A stretch of 64,000 nucleotides of DNA, taken from Mytilus californianus. Lineage: Eukaryota; Mollusca; Bivalvia; Mytilida; Mytilidae. Positions 27,101 through 42,100 of this stretch are shown here, one piece after another (position 1 is the stretch's first letter; every line of letters begins with the position of its first letter). The position numbers were made by a program, and so were the translations under genes. Under the pieces are notes generated by a model, which was given only the letters and a program-made list of their open reading frames with translations, ran no database searches and was not told where the DNA came from. The DNA is taken from positions 59,728,318 through 59,792,317 of the forward strand of contig NW_026262593.1 of NCBI RefSeq assembly GCF_021869535.1. Reading direction: 5' to 3'.

Positions 27101-30100
27101 ACAAACATTAAATTATACCCTTATAAAAAAGGCTTTTTTGGTATTTAAAGTCTTGTAAAGAAGTTGCGTCCAAATAATGATTTTATGTAGAATTATTTAA
27201 ATATTTATGTGTAAATTATATAGCAGAGGCACACCTACCATATTTTTAGTTACTTAAATTAAAAATGTATTTTCTTCAAAGAAAAGTGCTAATTATACTT
27301 ATGAACATGATTAAGGATATATTTGTTGTTTTTTTGGATCTTTTAAACATTCTGCCAACTTCACATCTGTATAAACTTTGATAAGTGTTACTTCTCTGGG
27401 AGTATTTAATATTTGAAATTGCTAAACTTAGATAACTTTCAGAAACTCTGCATGATATTTGGATAAGGTAATATTATACATAATCATTTCACTTAATTAT
27501 TTATTTTAGGTACATCATAGAGGATCTTGCAATTGAGAAAAAATTCCAGTTCAGTTTGAATATTAGTCTCTGTTTTGAAACTTACAAAGACTGCTTGACA
27601 ACTGTTGAAGTCTTCAAAGATACCAAATTGCCAAAGGTGTTTTGTGATTGGGGAACTGGTTTTCCTGAAGGTATTTTTTACTCTCTTAACCAAATGATTT
27701 TCCAGAAGTATTTTTATATGTTTTTACAAGAATTTTATACTGTGAATAATCTTGCAAGTTAAGATGGACATCATATATATTTCAGTTTTTTTATTAGCTG
27801 AAGAAAGAGTTTTTAATTTCCTTTTTAAGGATTATTTGTTTGTGATTAATAAAAACAAAAATGTACTGTTACTTGACTTTGTATTGTTTAAAATGCAGAT
27901 TTTAGTCTTTTGATTCTTTTCATATAGAATTTTCATTGTCAACATTGTTAGAGGAGACAGGGGAGACAATAAATGATGTATTACCTTCTAGTATTGTGGA
28001 AGTTGTCAAAACCAGACTCAGACTTGGACAGTTTTTATTATCACCATCTTGCTCAAGAAAAACACCACCGTTTTCTGAGGAGTATTCCTTGATTAATAGT
28101 AAGTACATAGATAGCACAATGTTCAAAATGGAGATTAATGATAGTCTACCAATATGGTTATATTCTTATTGAAGTTTCTATCAGAGCTAGATGTTACATT
28201 TCTGTTAAAGGAGTATAAATATTAATTTTTACAGTAGATTGTGTGATAAAATGATTACTTATTAGCTCACCTGGCCCAAAGGGCGAAGTGAGCTTTTCTC
28301 ATCACTTGGCGTCCGTCGTCGTCCGTTAACTTTTACAAAAATCTTCTTCTCTGAAACTGCTGGAACAAATTTAACTAAACTTGGCCACAATCATCATTGG
28401 GATATCTAGTTTAAAAAAATGTGTTCGATGACCCCACCTGCCAATCCAGATGGCTGACAAGGCTATATATAGAACATATGGATAAAACGCATGTTTTGTC
28501 TATTATTTTGAAATCTATTATAAATACAGAATATCTGACAGGGCAGAAATGTTCAGAATAATGAGCTCTATGAATTGTCCTTTTAAGTCTAAACTGTCAG
28601 GGGACTTTTTATAGGAGTTATTGCCCTTAAATGACAAATTTTTCCATTTTTTCATTTTTGCCTATATTATCTTGAAAACTATAATAGATAGGAAGAAACA
28701 TTGATTGGCAAAAATTATCAGCAAGACAAGATCTTCAAGTAAATTTCATGGCCAAAATCATCAGTTGACTCCTTATTAGAGTTGTTGCCCTTTGATGACG
28801 ATTTTTACCGTTTTTTGCCTTTTTGCCTTATAACTTAATAATTATAATAGATAGATAGAAACTTGAATAAGCAAAAATGATCAGCAAGACAAGATCTACA
28901 ATTAAGACTAATGGAGGAAATTGTCTGACGACTCCTTATTGGAGTTATTGCCCTTTTTTTTTACCATTTTTTTTTGCGTTTTGCCTTATATGATAAATTT
29001 TATAATATATAAAAAGAAAGTTTAGATAACAAAAATGATCAGCAAGGCAAGATCTACAAACAAGTCAAATTTTGCCAATATAGTTAGTAGACTGTCACGC
29101 TTTATAGGAGTGATTGCCCTTAAATGAGGATTTTTTGTTTACCCTCTTTTGTATTTTGAGCAAAAATTAATGAAGATAGAGAGAAACTAAACAGACCAAA
29201 ATGATCAGTAATACAAGATTAACGAAAAAGACGTTTTTGTCATGAATTCTATTCTTGTCTGCAATGTTGGAGAGTGTCCTTTGTTGAATATGCACATAGA
29301 CCAAGGTAAGCGACACAGGCTCTTTAGAGCCTCTAGTTTTATGATGAATTTATGTATTTGTTTTTCAGGTTGTTCCCTTACAACTTATAATGTACCAACT
29401 TTACCATCAGATGTGTCCTGTTTCATTCTTGATTCTTGTTCTGCATTGGAATGCTGCCTAAATGTTCTTGTCATTAATAAAACCCTCAGAATAGATATAT
29501 CACTAGATCCATGTTTATATGAAATGGAAATTTCAATAGAGGGATTGAATGTGAAGAAATCTCTACTATCATACACATGGGGACAAGAGGAAAGCTTTTC
29601 CCTTCAGGGAGGAATTAAACTGAAGTAAGCTATTGATAATCAAATTAGGAGATAATAGTATTTATTTGAAGATTTGTGGGTATCAATTGTTGCTTTGATG
29701 GTCACAAATTTAGTTCACTGGTAACTTGTCAGCAGACCCACTAAAAGGTTATTTGTGACCATCTAATAAAAAACATGATGGAAGCAAATCTTCAAATACA
29801 AAACTGTTATCTCAATTCCAAAGCAAATGATAAAAAATACCATTGAAGCATATATTCCAAAATCATTCACACATATAAGTATGTGCACACACAATTCAAG
29901 TTGAATGCACTTGATTAATATCGCTTGTCAAAGGAAAGTTTCTCCATTAACTACACATGAAAAATAAAAATTGATGTTATGTTATGCAGTATTATTGTCA
30001 TATATTTTTCAGGTATAAGATTTTTGAACTGGTTAATGAGAGGGTCTACATGATGGACTTGTCTTTCCAGCTTTGCTTAGAGTATTCTCATCCAAGTGAC

Positions 30101-33100
30101 TGCATTTTGAATCAACACATCTTTAACAAACAGAAATTTCAAAAACCATTGTGCAGTTGGGACAGAGGATTTCACATTCCAGGTTTGAATTTTTTCTGAG
30201 AACAAAAATATGTGTAAAAAAGAGGCGAAAGATTCCAAAGGAACATTCTAATCTCTTAAGTCAAAGCGAAACTGTCAATGCCATGGCAAAAAAATGAAAA
30301 ACAAGGAAAAGATGAACAACAGTCTACAAATCATTATATAGTAAACTAAAGACACTAACCCCACTAAAAACCATAGGTGATCTCATGTGCTCTGGAAGGG
30401 TAAGAAGATCCTACTCCACATGTGACATCGTGTTATTCCTTCATTGTGTAGTTAAGCAATATTAGCAACTGAGGAAAACACTGACCTGACACAATAGTTT
30501 ACTTTTTCAGTGAATTCTTGAAAAACTTTGTTAAAAAGTCATGATTATAATGAAGGGTGGATAGATGTGGAATTGAAATAATTAAGGTGGTACCAAACAC
30601 CTTGCCTAAAATTAATTTGGCTCGTTTAATTTTCATAAAATTTTAACCCAAATATACTTTGACCCTTTGACAAAAATATAAAAATTTCAAAAAACTTGAA
30701 CCACACACTTTATCGGAAAAATTTCATTGGATATATAGAAGTTTGACAAACACTAATTTTGATCATTGAGAAGCTCAATATTTCCTTAACAATAGAATGT
30801 GATTAAAACGTTCAGCTGATTTTTACAGAGTTATTTCCCTGTAGTGTTATGTACCACCTTAAGGCATTACTTTATATATATATTTGAATTTGTGACATGC
30901 AAATCACAGTTACTCAACAATATTTCAGTATACTGATCATACTGTGTAATTTAAATTTTCCAGACTAATCCTTTCTTGTTCTGACAGATACACTGTATTA
31001 ACAACTGAAAAATCAAGGTTGACACAAGGAAATATTTAAATACAATACACTTATTCCAATAATATACAAAGGATTCTTTTTTGTCATAGAAAATAAATTT
31101 TAGGTAAATTTAAATGTTCATGAAAATGGATCACAAATCAACAACCTCAGAATTATCATTTTTCTATGTCATCCATCAAAGCTTTTTCACCAATGTTGCT
31201 TCTGTAATTTTTTTTTATGCATTAACATGTTGACAGAATTTTTTTTTATATTACAACTGCCTTGCAGAATTTTCATTGAATCAATGGCTGGTTGATGCCA
31301 AATATGATAACAAACCAACACTGGATGCTTTTGTGGTGACACAGTTGATGGAAGAAATGGGACTTAGAACATATTTAAAAGATCCACAGTGTGACAGAAA
31401 TACAGACCCATATGTACCCCTGAACAGCAATGGACTGAATATAAGTAAAGGTGTGTAAGACCTACATTCATGGATAATATCTTTTTTCTTTTGTTAACCT
31501 CAGCATTGTCAAATATCAAACAACAAGTATTTTTTTTACATAAGAAACATGATTTTAAAATGTGGTTGAACCACAAACAACAACATTTAGTAATTGTTGA
31601 AACTGCTTCTTTTTTATACGACCGCAAAAAAAATTTTGTGGTCGTATATTGGTATGACGTTGGCGTCGTCGTCGTTGTCGTCGTCCGGCGTCGTCTTCCG
31701 AAGACACATTAGTTTTCGCACTCTAACTTTAGCTTAAGTGAATGGATCTCAATGAAATTTTACCATAAGGTTCAATACCACAAAAGGAAGGTGGGGATTG
31801 ATTTTGGGGGTTATGGTACCAACAGTTAAGGAATTAGGGGCCAAAAATAAGCATTTTTGTAACTTCCAGACATAACTTGTGTGTAAGTGTATGGATCTGT
31901 CTGACATTGTACCACAAGGTTCCATATCACAAAGGGAATGCAGGGATTGATTTTGGGGGTAATTGCCTCCAAATTTTAGGAATTAGGGGCCAAAAAGGGG
32001 CAAAAAACAAGCATTTTTCTAGTTTCATGACAATAACTTGTGTGTTAGTGTATGGATCTCTCTGACATTGTACCACAAGGTTCCATATCACAAAGGGAAT
32101 GCTTGGATTGATTTTGGGGGTAATTGCCTCCAAATTTTAGGAATTAGGGGTAAAAAAGGGGCAAAAAACAAGCATTTTTCTAGTTTCATGACAATAACTT
32201 GTGTGTAAGAGTATGGATCTTTATGAAATTGTACTACAAGGTTCCATATCACAAAGGGAAAGCTGGAATTGATTTTGGGGGTAATTGACCAAAAAGCTTA
32301 GGAAGAAGGGGCCGAAAAGGGGCCAAAAATAAGCATTTTTCTAGTTTCCAGACAAAAATTTGTGTTCAAGTGTATGGATCTCTCTGAAATTGTACTGCAA
32401 GGTACCATACCACAAAGTGAAGGCTGGGGTTGATTTTGGGGGTAATTCCCTCAAAATTTTAGGAATTAGGGGCCATAAAGGGCAAAAAAACAAGCATTTT
32501 TCTAGTTTCAGGACAATAACTTGTGTTCAAGTGTATGGATCTTTATGAAATTGTACTGCAAGGTTCCATATCACAAAGGGAAAGCTGGGTTTGAGTTTGG
32601 GGGTAATTGCCCTAAACGTTTAGGAATTTTGGGCCAAAAAGGGGCCAAAAAACAAGCATTTTTCTAGTTTCCAGACAATAACTTGTGTTCAAGTGTATGG
32701 ATCTCTCTGAAATTGTACTGCAAGGTACCATACCACAAAGGGAAGGCTGGGATTGAGTTTGGGGGTGGTGAATCATAAGGGGGTTCAAAAAATTTGGGGA
32801 GGGATTTTTTTTTCCTTTTTTTTCTTTAGAATTTTCCATTTTAAATTGGTTATTTCTGATTTATATATAAAATCAAATAATAATGATATGGTTTGAATAG
32901 GTAAATTAAAAATTTTTAAGTTCTTCGACCACTTTCATTCTGTGTCAGAAACCTATGCTGTGTCAAATATTTAATTACAATCCAAATTCAGTGCTGTATC
33001 AAGCTTGAATGTTGTGTCCATACTTGCCCCAACTGTTCAGGGTTTGACCTCTGCGGTCGTATCAAGCTGCGCCCCAGCGAAGCATTTTATTACCTCCTAG

Positions 33101-36100
33101 CTTGAACATTTAAGATAATTTTATGTTTACATGCTTCATTTTGTGAAAAGAGTTTATGATTTAATGAACAATGTTTTCATTCTTTCATGACCCATTTAGC
33201 TTAGCTTAGGCTTTCTTCCATGCATTATATAATGTATATTTTTAACAGAATGTGAAGGAATAAACAAGGAATTATCATCACTCCAGTCAGGTCTGTCCTG
33301 TCACATGACAAACAGTTGTACAGCTATAGATTGTTGCTTAGATGTAGAAAAGCTTGGACTTGCTCTCAATTTTTATCTTATGTTGGATACCTGCAACAAT
33401 AAATTCACAGTTGGAATTGAGAACCTGAAAAGAACTATATCAATCATTAGTATGGGATTTGGAACAGTGGAAACATTTTCCTTCATGGGACTTCTTAAAA
33501 TTGAGTAAGTAATAAGAATCTGTAAGTAATCAGTAGAAAGTAATTAGTATTAGTAATAATAAGTATCATTAGTAAGTTATATGTGATAGTAATCAATATT
33601 AGTTAGTAATCAGTGATGATAATCAACATTAGTAGGTAATCTGATAGTTAACATTATTAGTTTAACATTAGTATATAATCAGTGATTTTAATCAACATTA
33701 GTAAGTAATCTGTATTAGTAATCAGCATTAGTAAGTAATAAGTGTTTGTAATCAACATTAGTAAGTAATATGTGAAAGTATTCAACATTAGTAAGTAATC
33801 AGTGATTGCAATCAACATTAGTAAGTAATCATTGATTGTAATCATAATAAGTAAGTAATCAGTGATAGTAATTATCATTCATTAGTAGTCAGTGATAGTT
33901 ATTAACATCAGTGTGTAAGCAGTGATTGTAATCAACATTAGTAAGTAATCAGTGATTGTTATCGTCATTCATTAGTAATCAGTGATTGTTATCATCATTC
34001 ATTAGTAATCAGTAATTGTTATCATCATTCATTAGTAATCAGTGATTGTTATCATCATTCATTAGTAATCAGTGATAGTAATCAACATTAGTAATTAAGC
34101 AGTGATTTTAATCATAATTAGTTAGTAAGCAGTGATAGAAATCATCATTATTAAGTAATCAGTGATAGTAATCAACAGGTGTACTGTTTCTGGTTTTGGG
34201 ATTGTTGAAGACAGTGTCAAGATATGTTTAAATATTTTGATTCTGTTGATTAGGTGAGTTAGAGGTGGACAACTTATGGTTAGTCATTGATATTTGCAGA
34301 TGTATTAGCCTTGGCACATCTGATTCCATTGAGATTATTTGGCCAGGTCCAAAATTCATGGTCCATTGACTTTGGATAAATTTCAGCATTTGCATTATAC
34401 AATTAAATTTTCAGAGTGGCAAAACAAATCTTTGTTTTCTGCTCTTTGGTCGGTTTGTTGTCCCTTTGACACATTCTCTGTTTCCATTCTCAATTCTGTT
34501 GATATGGTTTAAAAATTCTTTCTTTAACTGTTAAAGTGAAATATTGATGTATCCAATTACCCAATTTTAGACATCTAAAAATGATTTATGAACATTGAAG
34601 CTGTCTTCATATGAACAAAAGGAGATATTAGTTATTCATCAATGAGACAGCAATCCAACAAATCAAAGAAGGAGGAAAGACATATTGGCCCTAAACTAAT
34701 AATTTTTATACTATGATTGTTTTATATAGAAATCGATGATGTTAATTTTGCAGGACGTTGTGTAAAGATATTCATTTGTTGTTTTATATATTTTAGCTAC
34801 CAGTTCTATGAATTTCTAAGTGAAAGAACATATGTTGCCAATATCAACATGAGTCTATGTTTTGAATCAAGTGGATGTTTTCTTCAGCAAATAATACTGA
34901 AGGATGCAAAACTTCCCAAACCTCTCTGTGACTATGATGAGGGATTTCCTATAAAAGGTATGAATATCATTAAAAGGGATTAAGTTCATTGAAAAAGTAA
35001 CTACAAACACAATTTAAATATTTACTACACGAGAGACAATTTGAAAAATTATTTTTTGTTTAAAGATTGCAGAATAATATCTTTTTTCAGAACCAAAATA
35101 ACTGCTTGAAAATTGCACAGTTGCCTTTAAGTAATTAATAACAATAGGTTAATGTCATGTTTTTATGTATAACTAACAGTAGACAGTTGGTGATAAAGAG
35201 GGATAAAATTAGGTCAGCCAAGTTTTACTACTTGACATATATAAATATTAAAAGAAAAAGTATTGAAAATAAATATTTTTTTGTTTGTTTGAATTATATC
35301 CCAAATGCTGCTATTTTATTGCTTAGCATGCCAACATGTGCATTCTTTTTGACATTAAAGTTAGTTACAACAAAAGTAATAGTTGATAAGCTGCTAATTT
35401 GTTTTCTCGTTTAAGATTTTTCACTGACAAACTGGCTACAGCACCATGACTTGGAAATTGGTAGGAATTTACCAGAGTTTGCAGTAGACTTGTTGTTTCA
35501 TCAGTTGGGAATTTCTGGATATCTACAAGATCCTAAATGTGCAAAATCCATGTACTATTCTAACATTCAAGGTTGGAATACTTTAGGTAAATATTTCTGT
35601 GAACATTTGTTGAACAATTGGTGTATATAATGAATATTCTATATGTATTTCAACAATGCTCTAAAAGTTCTCTTCATTATTTTTAAGTATCTATGAAATT
35701 ATAATAATTGAGAGATTTGAATATTATCAACGAGGCAGTAACCCAACAGAACAGAGCAATCAAACAATTTACATTTCCTGCAGATATTCTGACAATGTAT
35801 TTTCTGAGAACAATCTAGATTTATTCTATTTTTGTCTTCCGGGTAACCAGGTGCGAGACATAGAAATACCAGTCGTCTGTCTGTCGGTGTGTCCTTATTT
35901 CCGGTCTTGTAAGTGCTCTCATATGTTCAGTTCTTGACACATTTTTATGAAATTTAAATCAAAGCTTTATATCGGCAATGTCTCAGAAGAGTTTGAAAAT
36001 CAGTGCTGATCAACTATTTAAAAAAAGTTATGCCCTTGGAAATATAAATTTTATGAAATATGGCATTGTAAGCGCTCTCAAGCCTTCATTTCTTATAAAA

Positions 36101-39100
36101 CATTTATGAAATGGATATCAAAGATGTACATGTATATCAATAATGTCTTTGACAAATAGAAAATCAGTGCTTATCGAGTATTGGTATAGGAATTATGCCC
36201 CTTTGAAAGGTAATTTATATTATATTTGCATTGTAAGGACTCGCACCCTTAAAGCTCAACAATGGTTACCTTCAAAATTCAGAAAACCTGGTTTGCTATC
36301 AGTTTGACAGCTAATTACTTGTTTTTATTATTTTGGAAAACTTTGTCCTGATGATAGACCTTTGATAGCCTCTGTTAAATTTATCCACAACTTATTTTGA
36401 CTTGTGGTGATTTAGAACATGACACATTGTACTGTGTATTGTTGAAGACTGTATGTTGACCTCTAGATGTCTTTTGGATATTTGTGTTATTTGGTTAATG
36501 TCTCATTGATTATACCCAGGATATTTTTTTATTCATATTAACAGCTGCTGTTGAGAGTTTTTACAGAGTATTTGAATATAAATATGTTTTACTCTAAACC
36601 AAAAGAAAAAAATTGAAATATTAAAATAATTCTATACTAACATTTCAGCATGCCCAGCAGATATTTTAGTACCAACCCTACCAGTTTATGCAAGCTGTCG
36701 TCTGCCAAGTTACTGTACAGGAATACAGTGTTGTGTAGAGGTACCTCTTCTCCAAAGAACATTTGAAACACATGTACTATTAGATGCATGTGCTTTCAAA
36801 CTGAGTATTGGGATTGAAAATCTTATGATCAATGAATCATTGTTTGACTACACTTTTAATACATGGAAAACTATATCTCTGGGAAACATGTTTAGGCTTC
36901 AGTAAGTATTTATATTTCATCAAAGTACTAAAAATTAAACATAACATTAAAATTCCCAGAAATGCATGAGATATTTGATCTTAAGACAATATGTGAAGAT
37001 CACCAACACGCCAACAAGCACAAGGCTTGCTGACAAGCTGTAGAAAATCTGGTCTAGACCAGGCTGCATGCTTAATATCCAGTCTTTTGAGATATATAAA
37101 CATGTACTTTATCCTCCAAAAGTGCATTATTCTTCAAAATTAGTTGAGGTTGGATGTAGGATTTAAAAAATAAAATGTGGACACCAAGAATTTCAACTTA
37201 AGAAGTGGAGAATGTTCAAAACTACTATGACTGACCTTTGAATTAGTGAACTATAGAGGTTAATGTCTACAGAAAGGCAATTTTAAACCAAAGTCTGGTT
37301 ATAATTTCATGCACAGTTCAATAGATAATGTCAATATTTATTGGCACTTACTTTTATTTATTTTATATGATGATTATAACAGATTAGGCATTATCATTAT
37401 AAAGTTGATTAAAAAATATAACGTTCAGTAATTATATTCCTTGATAAACATATCCTCACTGTTACTTTGAGATGAAAAACAGCAATAAAAGCACTGTTCC
37501 TTTGCTTTTAGTGTTTTTTGCTGTGCATGTAGTGATTTTGTGTCATGGATGGATATCCCATATCCTTTCATTTCTTTTATATTGATGATAGTAAGGTGTG
37601 ATGAATTTAATTTAAGGTTTAGAATAGAAGAAATAACAGTTGAAAAGATCTACCTGTTTGATGCCCAGGTCAGTGTTTGTTTTGAGACCAATGGTGACTG
37701 TAGATACAAGTTTATCATATTTGATAGTGTACGGATACCAACAAAGTCTTGTTCCTGGTCAGACAATTTTGTTATCCCAGGCAAGTAATGTCATACATTT
37801 GATACTAAACTATCACACATTTAATAATAAATAACTGCTGGTTATTTCTTTAAACAAATTTTTTCTTTCATTTTCTGAATTTGTGTTATTGTTGCTCTTT
37901 AAAGTTACTTTCAATTTTTATACCACCAGAATAAAAAGAATTTACCATTTTCAGAATTGTTAAATAAATGGTTCAATTACTGCCTGTTCACAATTTTCAA
38001 ACCCACTGCCTAGTACATATTTTTATACCCCACTTCAATATAAACTACAATTCATAGTTTCTTCATTATGACACCAAGCTTCATCTAGTTTTTCAGTTCT
38101 TTCCATATTCTGTTTTCTTTTTGCAGAAAATTTATACCAGCTTATGGTACATCTTGTTTTTGCAGGTTTTCAAATAAGTAACTGGATGAGTAATAATGGA
38201 CTAAGTAGCTCTATAAAGGATTTACCATCGGTCCTTGCATCTCAACTGATGGAAGATCTGGACATAGCTAGTTACCTTTTGAATCCTTCATGCAACCAAT
38301 TGGCTGATAAATACAGAACTACAAATGATCATGGATGGAATTCAGGTAACTTAGAATGGAAGTCTAATAATCAATACATATCAAAAACAAAAAAAAATAA
38401 TGTCTATCAAATTATTTTTGGATTTCTTTCATTGCAAGTTTAAAGTTTGTATATATAATGCAGATAAATTGAAATATCATTTTTTTATGCCCCCGTCGTA
38501 GCGGAGGGGCATTCAGGTCTGTATGTCTGTTCGTCTGTCTGTACGTACCTTCCAAACTTGATTTCTGTTCTCTAACTTTAGTTTGCCTCAACCAAATGTT
38601 ATGAAACTTATACACAATGCTTATTACCACAAAACAAGTTCTGGAGTAATGCCCCTTTATAACATTATATGCAAGCAGGGGCATCATCTGGGTCTCATGG
38701 ACACATTCTCCATTTAATTGTTTTCAGCATACATAGTTTTGATTTATCTTAATAATTTCACATCAATATAGTTTTTTTGTTTATGAAAAAGAGGCAAAAG
38801 ATACCAAAGGGATATTCAAACTCATTTAATAGTCAAAAGCAAACTAACAATGCCAAGGCAAAAAGACAAACAACAGTACACTAAACAGAACATAAAACAC
38901 TAAAGATTGAGCAACACAAGCCCCACCAAAAATGGGGGTGATTTCAGGTGGTACAGAAGAGTAGGTCAATCCTGCACCACAGGTGGCACCTGTTGTCTTG
39001 CTCATGTAAGTACAAAACCGGTGATAAGTCTAATTTGGTAGGTCACATTTGAGAGAAAGAGGATTGGATTGTGGTTACTACAATTGGAACATATCCGTCA

Positions 39101-42100
39101 TCATCTGAGAAACATATTTCATAATGGTTATCCAACTCTTGATGGTGTCCGTAATTTTCTATTTTAATGTTACTACAATGTACCTTTATTAAAAAAGTGA
39201 ACATCTATACCACATCTTGTTATTTTTATATCTAAGCTTGCTTTAGGATATAGATTCTTAGAAAATAATTAGAATAGTTACATGTATATATTTCAAAATT
39301 AGACTCTGTGCTCTTCTTCAGTACAATTTCTAGTTAGATTTTTGTCTAAATTTTCAGATTGTGCATCAGATATGAGTCTCCCTGATCTTCCAGATTCAGT
39401 TTATTGTTATTTAGATGTGACTTGTACTGGGTTTAGTTGCTGTGCAAATGTTGAGTTCATCAACAAAAACTTAAACATCTTCTTGACTATCGACCCATGC
39501 AGCTATAGACTGAATATTGGCATAGAAAAATATCAGTATGAATTTTTCCTGATGGATTTTGAGTTTGGAGTCCAAAAACAGTTCCATATTGGAAAAGTCA
39601 TTGAAATAAGGTATATTGACCTACTAATTTCATGTCAGCATTCTTACTTTTTTAGGAAATTATTTAGAAATATTTATGCAAGAATTTATCCCTACATATT
39701 TTAAGCTTATTTTAGAAAAAATCAAAGATTTTTCACATTATTTTCATCTGTTTGTGTTCAAGACAAGTCGTTGATGTCAGGGTCATAGATGTGATAAAAT
39801 GCTGTCCTGTGTTGCTAATTATTTGATTATTTGATTTACCGACCATAAAATCAAGAATTATTTGATAAATGATTAATTTTTTAGAAGGAAAAACAGATTT
39901 TCATTTTTTTTATTAATTATGAACAAGCTAAATTAAAAAGATGTCTGTAGAAACTAAGTACGCCAAACTTTTTTCCAGAATTGAAAAACATTTCTGACAA
40001 AATTTTCTTGTCTTTGTTTTTTTGTTCTGTTCATGGAATAGATGGAATTTTTATTACTTGCATACAAAGTAATCTCAGATCTTACAAATTTCCCTACAAA
40101 TCTTTGATGGAAAACAGTATAAAATTGAGAATGGAAACAGGGAATGTGTCAAAGAGACAACTACCCAACCAACGACAATGGACATTTGAGCGATAAAAAA
40201 AGGACGTTTGAGCGCCAAAGTATAGGACATTTGAGCGCCTATATTTAGGACATTTGAGCATAAATAAAAATCAGCATAGGACATTTGAGCGAAAAAAAAC
40301 TCAAGAATGATGAAGGAGAACCTCTTCTGTTCGTTTGTTCATCATTAACCAGTACAAAATTTTCAAATCTATTTGTCTCAATATTCATCTTCGTCAACGA
40401 TTCGTGCATTTCCTCTCTAGATTTTGGAAGTGCAGGTTGAGATTTACGTCTCTTTTTATATATAGCCTTTGAAACGCTAATGTCTTAAAATTTTAGGTTT
40501 GTCTCATCCATGTTCTGTAACTCGGTATGGATTATTTTTGAAGGACGTTGAGCTATATCATCATCAGGTTTACGTTTTCCTTTTAGTGTTTTGTCCACTC
40601 TATATCGGAATTGTCACAAACATGCAATGCTGCTTTTTCCTTTATTGGTCTCGGTCAAAATTATATCCATTTTAACATGTACATGTATTAGTATTAAGTT
40701 CTCAAATGCCAAGGGACATTTCACATTATAAATATAAGAAATTTAGAACAAAGAAAATATGCATAGCCAATGAATTAAAGTAGAATTGATTGGTAAGTAG
40801 AGATCAACTCAGGACAACATTACCATTAACCAGCCAGAACCAGTCGAATTACTCAGGTGTAAAATCAAATAAAATATATTTATTTTAAAAGCTTACTCTC
40901 TTTTCTTACTTATTAAAAATATTTTCTTAATTCATATAAAAGTATCACAGGAAATTTCGCTCAAACGTTCTATTTGAAAATCCAGGTTAGGTTAAAATTC
41001 TGGCGCTAAAATGTCCTATGATGTCCGCGCTCAAATGACCCTATGTGCATTTTTTATTTTCCCTCAAATGTCCTATGACCCCGACCAAAGAGCAGTATGT
41101 AGAAGTAACTTGTAATAATAGCAAACTTCATTTACATATCTGTTAAATTTACATATTTACAGTACAATTAAATAAATATTTTGTAAAATCATAGGAAAGT
41201 AATGACAATATTAATGTTTTTTTTACTGTTTGAACATTTACATTTATGTATTTTTTCACAGTTACAAAATTACAGACTTCCAAGGTTTGTCAGTATACTA
41301 CATAGATTTGGATTTCAAAGTTTGTTTCAATGATGGAGGTCCATGTAGTTTGGAAGTGGCAATATTTTCAAATACTGAATTACCGAAGATGCATTGTGGT
41401 TTGATTAAAGGATTTTTAAATGCAAGTAAGTACTGTATGTTCATATTTTGTATCAGTTAAAATGAATATAAGATACCTACCAAATTTGTCATATCAGAAT
41501 CTAATGCATTTTGGGTAATATTTTCAAAAGTGCACACCAAAACATTTTATTTAACAATGTGCTTAACACTGAATATCCAACCAATGGTGTAACATTATAT
41601 TTATTTTGTTGTACCAAGTCAAACAATGAAACTGCCCACAATCCTCAAGATTCAGAATCAGTTGGAATTAGACTTAAAAAAAAGTGGTAATTTGCAGTCA
41701 CATTCACAGTTGTGAACATATATTTGTTCCGCATAATACCTGTTCCCCCTGGAACAAAACTATGGATAATAAAAGTTCTTGGGAACATACATTACATATT
41801 AAATACTATTTCCACCTTCATAAGATATTTTTCTGGAACTAAAACGTCATATGGTTTCATAATATTTGTTCCTTTAAAGAAAGAATGCATTTGATTTTTA
41901 CACCTGATTACATCTTAATTAATGTTCACCTCACAAGACATTTACCTGCACATGTAGTACATACAAAGAATGGAGTCTGAGGAATACAACAAAAATTGTA
42001 CATATTTAAACGATGGCTCTTATTCTAAACAAGGTAAGAATATATATTTTTGTCGAGCCTGCGACTTTTGTCGCAGAAAGCTCGACATAGGGATAGTGAT

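Noticed and set aside
29242..29368. Upstream extension of exon A6 to an ATG at 29242
   Set aside because: This part belongs to the right end of the AGCTCACCTGG repeat. The acceptor at 29368 gives the same phase as all other A exons.
33657..33878. Minus-strand open frame with a repeated YYLLMLI-like pattern
   Set aside because: It is the translation of the 30-bp minisatellite, not a gene.
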